Shown: one piece after another, positions 6,710 through 10,464 of the stretch
Layout: each line of letters opens with the position of its first letter
Numbering within the stretch: position 1 is the stretch's first letter
Origin: UBA1100 sp964533265
GTDB lineage: Bacteria; Verrucomicrobiota; Verrucomicrobiia; Limisphaerales; UBA1100
Direction: 5' to 3'
NCBI GenBank assembly: GCA_964533265.1
Contig: CAZHJW010000074.1
Coordinates: forward strand, 1-10,464
DNA length: 10,464 nt
The notes under the pieces: generated by a model
What the model saw: the letters and a program-made list of their open reading frames with translations, nothing else
The model's database searches: none
What the model was told of the DNA's origin: nothing
Made by a program: the position numbers and the translations under genes

Positions 6710-7708
6710 TCAAACGTTGTGCTGACGGAACCACTCCACAAATTTCGGTATCCCATCCTCGATTTGCGTTTTAGGGTTATAGCCGAGCAGTCGCTGGGCT
6801 TTCTCAATATTGGCGTAGGTGATGGGGACATCACCGGGTTGTACGGGTTGGTGATTGATCTCAGCCTTAATCTCTATAGCTGATTCTATCAGTTCGATGA
6901 GTCGGTTCAACTCGATGGTTTGGGATTCTCCGAGGTTGATGATCTCATAGCCGAATTCGTGTTCGGTGCATGCGATCACGCCTTCAACCGTGTCGTCTAC
7001 ATATGTGTAATCTCGCGAAGTAGTGCCATCACCGAATACGGTGATGGGTTGGTTTTTCTGCATAAGCTTGGCGAACTTGTGAATGGCCAGGTCAGGGCGT
7101 TGTCGTGGGCCGTAAACGGTGAAAAAGCGCAGCATACAGATATCCATGCCGTGTACATGATGATACACGTGGCCGAGAGCCTCACAGGCCAGCTTGCTGG
7201 CGGCGTAAGGTGAGATGGTACTAAAAATGGGATCGGCCTCGTTGAAAGGAACCCTTGAGTTGATCCCATAGACCGAAGAGGAGGAAGCAATGGTAATTTT
7301 ATTTATCCCACATTCTTTCGCAGCTTCGAGTAGGTTCACAGTGCCTTCAACATTTACACGTTGATAGAGCGCGGGTTGTTCAAGGCTGGGGCGCACTCCT
7401 GCACGTGCTGCCAGGTGAATGATTTGATCAAATGGCATACTGGACAGCACTTCGTTGAGCTCAATGCGGTTGGTGATGTCTGCATGTACGAATGCGAAAG
7501 ATTGGGCACGTGATTGAAGCTCACGCAGTGTATTCTGTTTGATGGACGGGTCGTAAAAATCATTTAGATCGTCCAGTGCGCATACCGTGTGGCCTGCATC
7601 AAGTAGTCTTTCACAGACATGAGAGCCGATGAACCCCACTCCCCCGGTGACCAGAACATTCACAGCCCCAAAATAACTGGAGAGTCGGTCAATGTCGAGG
7701 TTGGCCAT
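6710..7708 (-). CDS. NAD-dependent sugar epimerase, UDP-glucuronate 4-epimerase-like
   Basis: Extended short-chain dehydrogenase (332 aa) that would interconvert nucleotide sugars through a 4-keto intermediate in the cytoplasm. Visible: NAD-binding VTGGVGFIG (20-28), LAARAGVRPSLE (99-110), SSSSVYG (142-148), and the catalytic Y168-A-A-S-K172. Two stretches favour UDP-glucuronate 4-epimerase over GalE: LDDLNDFYDPSIKQ (45-58) and RFFTVYGPRQRPDLAI (194-209). This would give UDP-galacturonate from UDP-glucuronate, but related dehydratase or epimerase activities cannot be excluded. The ATG at 7708 leaves 15 residues before the usual start of the fold; a GTG at 7661-7663 (V16) would begin right at it, preceded by GGGG. 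It leads the minus-strand run and lies head-to-head with purC, with 66 bp between starts. Confidence 0.9.
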   Translation of the reverse strand: MANLDIDRLSSYFGAVNVLVTGGVGFIGSHVCERLLDAGHTVCALDDLNDFYDPSIKQNTLRELQSRAQSFAFVHADITNRIELNEVLSSMPFDQIIHLAARAGVRPSLEQPALYQRVNVEGTVNLLEAAKECGINKITIASSSSVYGINSRVPFNEADPIFSTISPYAASKLACEALGHVYHHVHGMDICMLRFFTVYGPRQRPDLAIHKFAKLMQKNQPITVFGDGTTSRDYTYVDDTVEGVIACTEHEFGYEIINLGESQTIELNRLIELIESAIEIKAEINHQPVQPGDVPITYANIEKAQRLLGYNPKTQIEDGIPKFVEWFRQHNV

Positions 7709-7774
7709 GAGTCGTGAATGAATTGTGAATTTCCCTCACTTGCATGAGTGGTAGTGCATTGGCTACATCCATGC
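7709..7774. promoter_or_regulatory. Divergent promoter region, epimerase and purC
   Basis: Only 66 bp separate the two divergent starts, so both promoters must lie here or inside the genes. On the plus strand TTGCAT (7740-7745), a 17-base spacer and CTACAT (7763-7768) form a weak sigma70-like pair. It would place the transcript start at about 7775, the purC ATG itself, and no Shine-Dalgarno site precedes that ATG. No convincing pair was found for the epimerase. A start at GTG 7663 would widen the region to 111 bp. Confidence 0.3.
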
Positions 7775-8644
7775 ATGCCCGATAATGAATTGTTGGAACT
7801 TGATATCCCCCGGCTAAACAAAGTGAAAAGCGGCAAGGTTCGCGAGGTGTTCGACATGGGCGAGTACTTCCTGTTTGTCGCCTCTGATCGCATTAGCGCT
7901 TTTGATGTAATTTTGCCAAACGGTATTCCGCGAAAAGGTGAGGTGCTCACTCAGATATCTCACTTCTGGTTCGACCATTTTGCTGATCATGTACCCAATC
8001 ACAGAGTGAATGATGCTTTTCCGGAGGATTTAATACACCTGGAATCACGGAGTATGGTGGTGAAAAAAGCCAAACCCCTCGCCATCGAGTGCATTGTACG
8101 AGGTTACATCACGGGTAGTGGTTGGAAGGAGTATACAAAGAAAGGAACTGTGTGTGAAATTCCTTTACCCGAAGGTTTGCTGGAGTCAGCTGAGCTTGAA
8201 GAGCCACTCTTTACCCCGAGTACCAAGGCTGATGAAGGGCATGACGAAAATATTTCGTTCGAAAAAGCTGTGGAGATTGTAGGGCAAGAAACAGCGGAAA
8301 AGGTTCGCGATCTAAGCCTCAAAATCTATACCGAGGCACGTAATTATGCCCGTGAACGCGGTATCATTATCGCTGACACCAAGTTTGAATTTGGTGAATT
8401 GGATGGGGAAGTGATTCTCATTGATGAAGTTCTTACGCCGGATAGCTCGCGGTTTTGGCCGCTTGATGAATACGAGCCCGGTCGCGGCCAGTTCTCCTTT
8501 GATAAGCAATACGTCCGTGACTACCTCGAGACATTGGACTGGGATAAGACTCCGCCTGGGCCAACGTTGCCTGAGGAAATCGTGGAGCGTTCTCAGTCCC
8601 GTTATCTTGAGGCCTATGAGCGGCTTACCGGCAAGGCTTTGTGA
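7775..8644 (+). CDS. purC: Phosphoribosylaminoimidazole-succinocarboxamide synthase (SAICAR synthetase)
   Basis: Cytoplasmic enzyme of purine synthesis that joins aspartate to CAIR using ATP to form SAICAR. The 289 residues include the nucleotide-binding GKVREVFD (20-27), SDRISAFDVILPNGIPRKG (37-55), signature one PLAIECIVRGYITGS (101-115), STKADEGHDE (149-158), and signature two IIIADTKFEFG (197-207), followed by LIDEVLTPDSSRFW (215-228). The length matches the longer, yeast ADE1-like form rather than the roughly 237-residue E. coli type. The ATG at 7775 was chosen because the family begins just before LNKVKSGKVRE; a GTG at 7748 would add nine unconserved residues. It is coupled to xerD by a GTGA overlap. 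No other purine genes are nearby. Confidence 0.97.
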   Translation: MPDNELLELDIPRLNKVKSGKVREVFDMGEYFLFVASDRISAFDVILPNGIPRKGEVLTQISHFWFDHFADHVPNHRVNDAFPEDLIHLESRSMVVKKAKPLAIECIVRGYITGSGWKEYTKKGTVCEIPLPEGLLESAELEEPLFTPSTKADEGHDENISFEKAVEIVGQETAEKVRDLSLKIYTEARNYARERGIIIADTKFEFGELDGEVILIDEVLTPDSSRFWPLDEYEPGRGQFSFDKQYVRDYLETLDWDKTPPGPTLPEEIVERSQSRYLEAYERLTGKAL

Positions 8645-9561
8645 ATGCTGCGGTTGAAGATTTCCTGCAGCACATTCGCCATGAAAAAGGGCAGTCTCCT
8701 CAAACCCAAAAGACCTATGCGGCATTGCTGAATCGGTTTGTGCAGTGGGCTGAAAGCCGCAAATTGAATGACTGGCAGGCTATTAGTCGAAAGCATCTTA
8801 CCGAATTCTTAAAGCACGAACGCGATCGTAAACCGGAGGGGCAGGGTAAGCAGGGAGATCAACTGAGTCCTGAATCGGTTTACTTGCAGATCGCTGCGCT
8901 GCGGGCGTTTTATAAGTTTGCCACCGCTGAAGAATTGGTGATTGCCAATATTGCCGAAAACCTTTCCCTGCCGCGACGCTGGAAGCGGTTGCCAAAGGCA
9001 TTGTCGGATTTGGACATCGAAAAGCTTCTTCAGCCCCCTGTTGAAGCTAATTCCACCGAACTCTGCACCACTGCCATTCTTGAATTAGCCTATGCTTCCG
9101 GCCTGCGTTTGGCTGAGCTACGCAATCTACGTTTGGAGCAACTGCATCTGGAAGATGGTTTTGTCACTGTTATTGGTAAGGGTAACAAGGAGCGTGTAAT
9201 ACCGCTGGGCCGTCCTGCTATTGAGGCTATTGAAAACTATTTGCAAGTTGGCCGTCCAGAGTTGGTCAAACCACGTTCCCCGGCCAATGTCTTCCTCACG
9301 CAACGTGGCACTGCCTTTGCCGCTTCCACGATCTGGGGGCGGATCAAGGCCAGAGTGGCTCGGGTGGGTATTGGTCGTAATGTTACACCCCATATGTTGC
9401 GGCACAGCTTTGCGACGCACCTTTTGGAAAACGGTGCGGACCTGAGGGTTATTCAGGAACTACTGGGTCATGCAAGTATCAGTACCACTGAAGTCTACAC
9501 GCATGTTGCCGGTCAACGGTTGCGTGAAGTGCATGATCAATATCATCCTCGAGCATCATAA
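8641..9561 (+). CDS. xerD: Tyrosine recombinase XerD-like (chromosome dimer resolution)
   Basis: Site-specific recombinase of the XerC/XerD family, which acts at dif to resolve chromosome dimers. In the 306 residues, an N-terminal SAM-like core-binding domain (about 1-110) is followed by a catalytic domain with the full set R156 (ASGLRLAEL), K180 (IGKGNKER), H251 and R254 (HMLRHSF), H277 (LLGHAS) and nucleophile Y286 (TTEVYTHV). The linker RLPKALSDLDIEKLLQPP and the ending LREVHDQYHPRA are closer to E. coli XerD than XerC, but a lineage with one Xer protein could use it for both. There is a Gly/Lys/Gln-rich insert near 63-76 in the N-terminal domain. The GTG start overlaps the purC stop (GTGA), with a weak AAGG upstream. 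No phage or integron genes adjoin it, which favours the housekeeping role over a mobile integrase. Confidence 0.93.
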   Translation: MNAAVEDFLQHIRHEKGQSPQTQKTYAALLNRFVQWAESRKLNDWQAISRKHLTEFLKHERDRKPEGQGKQGDQLSPESVYLQIAALRAFYKFATAEELVIANIAENLSLPRRWKRLPKALSDLDIEKLLQPPVEANSTELCTTAILELAYASGLRLAELRNLRLEQLHLEDGFVTVIGKGNKERVIPLGRPAIEAIENYLQVGRPELVKPRSPANVFLTQRGTAFAASTIWGRIKARVARVGIGRNVTPHMLRHSFATHLLENGADLRVIQELLGHASISTTEVYTHVAGQRLREVHDQYHPRAS

Positions 9562-9585
9562 AAAAGGCAGGCCCAAGGGCCTGCC
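9560..9585 (-). terminator. Intrinsic terminator for the minus-strand gene at 9606-10019
   Basis: GGCAGGCCC (9566-9574) and GGGCCTGCC (9577-9585) are a perfect 9-base inverted repeat two bases apart, folding as an 8-bp GC-rich stem with a CAAG or CTTG loop. On the minus strand it is followed directly by six T (9565-9560), a textbook rho-independent terminator. On the plus strand no T run follows, so it should work poorly for xerD. The A run that gives the T tract includes the last two bases of the xerD stop codon. Confidence 0.88.
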
Positions 9586-9605
9586 GAGTATGGAAAACAA
9601 ATAGT

Positions 9606-10019
9606 TTATTCCTCTTTTTTTTCTGCCGGTTTCTTTTTTCGTTCAGGCTTTTTGGTTTTCACATTCACCGTGACCGCCTCGACGGAAGTTTCCGAGAGGC
9701 GCTTGGCGCGGCCTCCAACCCACATCTTGGCCTTGATATCCTTGAAGGCGGTTTTTTTACCGTCAAGCGTGAGGTTTACTTTCTTTGCCAATACAAAGAT
9801 GCGATCGGGTTTACCTTTGGCGCCCGGCAGGGTGAGGGTGCCTTTCTTGGCATCCACCGCCTTGATCACTCCGCGAAACGGAAAAAAAGCACTTTTCTTT
9901 TTAGCAGGCTTTTCCGAGGGCTCTTTTTTGTCATTAGCAAAAGTGGATGATTCAGTGAATAACCCGCCAAAGATGAAGGCGGCCGTTAATAGGGGTACAA
10001 ATAATATTTTCATGTTCAT
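9606..10019 (-). CDS. Small secreted basic protein, DUF5666-like beta domain
   Basis: Function unknown. From the ATG at 10017-10019 (137 aa; ATG at 10013 is equally possible) there is a clear signal peptide, MKILFVPLLTAAFIFGG at 3-19, with a likely cleavage near TFA-ND (28-29). A Lys/Pro/Glu-rich linker follows. Residues about 47-121 are predicted beta strands: FRGVIKAVDAKKGTLTL, then DRIFVLAKKVNLTLDGK, then KMWVGGRAKRL and VEAVTVNVK. The pattern G-x-I-x-x-V-D-x-x-x-x-x-x-T-L near the start and a later hydrophobic-G-G step recall DUF5666-type small beta barrels; the match is by pattern only. The tail is strongly basic (KTKKPERKKKPAEKKEE), which could bind DNA, RNA or an acidic polymer outside the membrane. 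An upstream TTG-started extension to 10061 is unlikely since it would bury the signal peptide. No Shine-Dalgarno site is visible. Confidence 0.75.
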   Translation of the reverse strand: MNMKILFVPLLTAAFIFGGLFTESSTFANDKKEPSEKPAKKKSAFFPFRGVIKAVDAKKGTLTLPGAKGKPDRIFVLAKKVNLTLDGKKTAFKDIKAKMWVGGRAKRLSETSVEAVTVNVKTKKPERKKKPAEKKEE

Positions 10020-10159
10020 TAAGGGTTTAAACAAAAATAACCCGAAAAGCCCTCTTTGCAAGAAAGATATAAATATAAAATATAAAACAAATTATAATAT
10101 GTGATTCATAACCGCATGCCGTGGAAGAGAATGCGGATGTAGGTTTGTGTGAAAGCCTT
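10020..10159 (-). promoter_or_regulatory. AT-rich leader and probable promoter of the small secreted gene
   Basis: On the minus strand the stretch 10100-10064 is almost wholly A/T and contains an exact TATAAT (10096-10091), 72 bases before the ATG. No good -35 box lies at the right spacing, so the promoter is probable but the exact site is not fixed. Between it and the prepilin stop, CCGCAT (10112-10117) and ATGCGG (10131-10136) form a 6-bp hairpin without a T run, a weak candidate for ending the prepilin transcript. Confidence 0.4.
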
Positions 10160-10464
10160 TTACCAGCCGATATTGGCAGTACTGAAATCGTAAGGAGGAG
10201 GTTTGGTATATCTTCCTCCTGAGTATCCCTTCCATTTGCTTAATCCGTAAGGATTGGGCACATAGCGGTCCGGTGTCAGCTCGCTAACTATGTTCATTTC
10301 CAAATGGCCATCGGCGTACATTACAGCTGGCTTTCCCATGTGTCTGAAGAACGAGGAAAGCGTAGTTTCCGAGTTGCCGCGTGTTCCCCTGCCTTGCGCA
10401 CCTGAACCAGTTGGGCCCGTGTTCAGAGCACCACCGTCGCGCGCGAAGGCAAAGCAAGGAACAT
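10160..10464 (-). CDS. H-X9-DG prepilin-type protein, C-terminal part (5' end outside window)
   Basis: The frame is open from the window edge to TAA at 10160-10162, giving the last 100 residues. Residues RHMGKPAVMYADGHLE fit the H-X9-DG motif exactly (H41, then nine residues, then D51-G52, counted from the window edge). This motif marks the C-terminus of a large family of type II secretion or type IV pilin-like proteins, usually with an N-terminal prepilin cleavage site and membrane helix, abundant in Planctomycetes, Verrucomicrobia and Lentisphaerae. The Gly/Thr-rich stretch before it (NTGPTGSGAQGRGTRG) and the aromatic Gly/Pro tail ending in NIGW are typical surface-exposed low-complexity. 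The N-terminal methylation site lies outside the window, so pilin-like export is inferred from family membership. Confidence 0.82.
   Translation of the reverse strand, partial: VPCFAFARDGGALNTGPTGSGAQGRGTRGNSETTLSSFFRHMGKPAVMYADGHLEMNIVSELTPDRYVPNPYGLSKWKGYSGGRYTKPPPYDFSTANIGW

Noticed and set aside
8312..8725. 137-codon minus-strand open frame across the purC/xerD junction
   Set aside because: Both plus-strand genes carry intact family signatures through this stretch; the antisense frame is a by-product of their codon use.
8641..9561. Reading the tyrosine recombinase as an integrase of a mobile element
   Set aside because: No attachment repeats, tRNA gene or phage genes adjoin it, it overlaps purC, and its linker and C-terminus are XerD-like.
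9652..10104. 150-codon plus-strand open frame opposite the small secreted protein
   Set aside because: The minus-strand frame has a signal peptide, patterned beta domain and its own terminator. The plus-strand frame is only its complement and ends in AT-rich non-coding sequence.

Overview
The window holds nine complete or nearly complete protein genes plus one partial gene at each edge's limit of view (ten genes in all). It looks like chromosome from a bacterium of the Planctomycetes-Verrucomicrobia-Lentisphaerae side of the tree, most likely a verrucomicrobial lineage. The clues are the H-X9-DG prepilin-type protein at the right edge, a family abundant in those phyla, and the general style: housekeeping genes in short runs, middling GC, and few clear Shine-Dalgarno sites. 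The phylum call is an inference; no rRNA gene is present to confirm it.

Layout. Positions 1-1025 (minus) hold two small genes in tandem, both with an N-terminal membrane or signal segment and a charged helical C-terminus. The left one runs off the window through a 42-bp tandem repeat that encodes a coiled coil. Both are unrecognised. Positions 1026-1445 are a divergent intergenic region with a start-less open frame that may be a gene remnant, a few weak hairpins, and an imperfect direct repeat just before priA. Positions 1446-4588 (plus) hold priA (replication restart helicase) overlapping a family-2 glycosyltransferase. Positions 4536-7708 (minus) hold an epimerase, an FkbM-type methyltransferase and a polysaccharide flippase in one tightly packed run; its 3' end overlaps the convergent glycosyltransferase by 53 bp. 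Positions 7775-9561 (plus) hold purC and a XerD-like recombinase, overlapping by 4 bp. Positions 9560-10019 (minus) hold a small secreted basic protein followed by a strong intrinsic terminator. Positions 10160-10464 (minus) hold the C-terminus of an H-X9-DG prepilin-type protein.

How the genes fit together. The glycosyltransferase, flippase, FkbM methyltransferase and UDP-glucuronate-4-epimerase-like gene form a four-gene module that could make a nucleotide sugar, transfer a sugar to a lipid carrier, methylate a product and export it. It sits between priA and purC-xerD, which do conserved jobs in replication restart, purine synthesis and chromosome dimer resolution. I see no tRNA, rRNA, CRISPR array, insertion sequence, toxin-antitoxin pair or recognisable defence system. 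The least explained parts are the two small membrane-anchored genes at the left edge and the intergenic region next to them.
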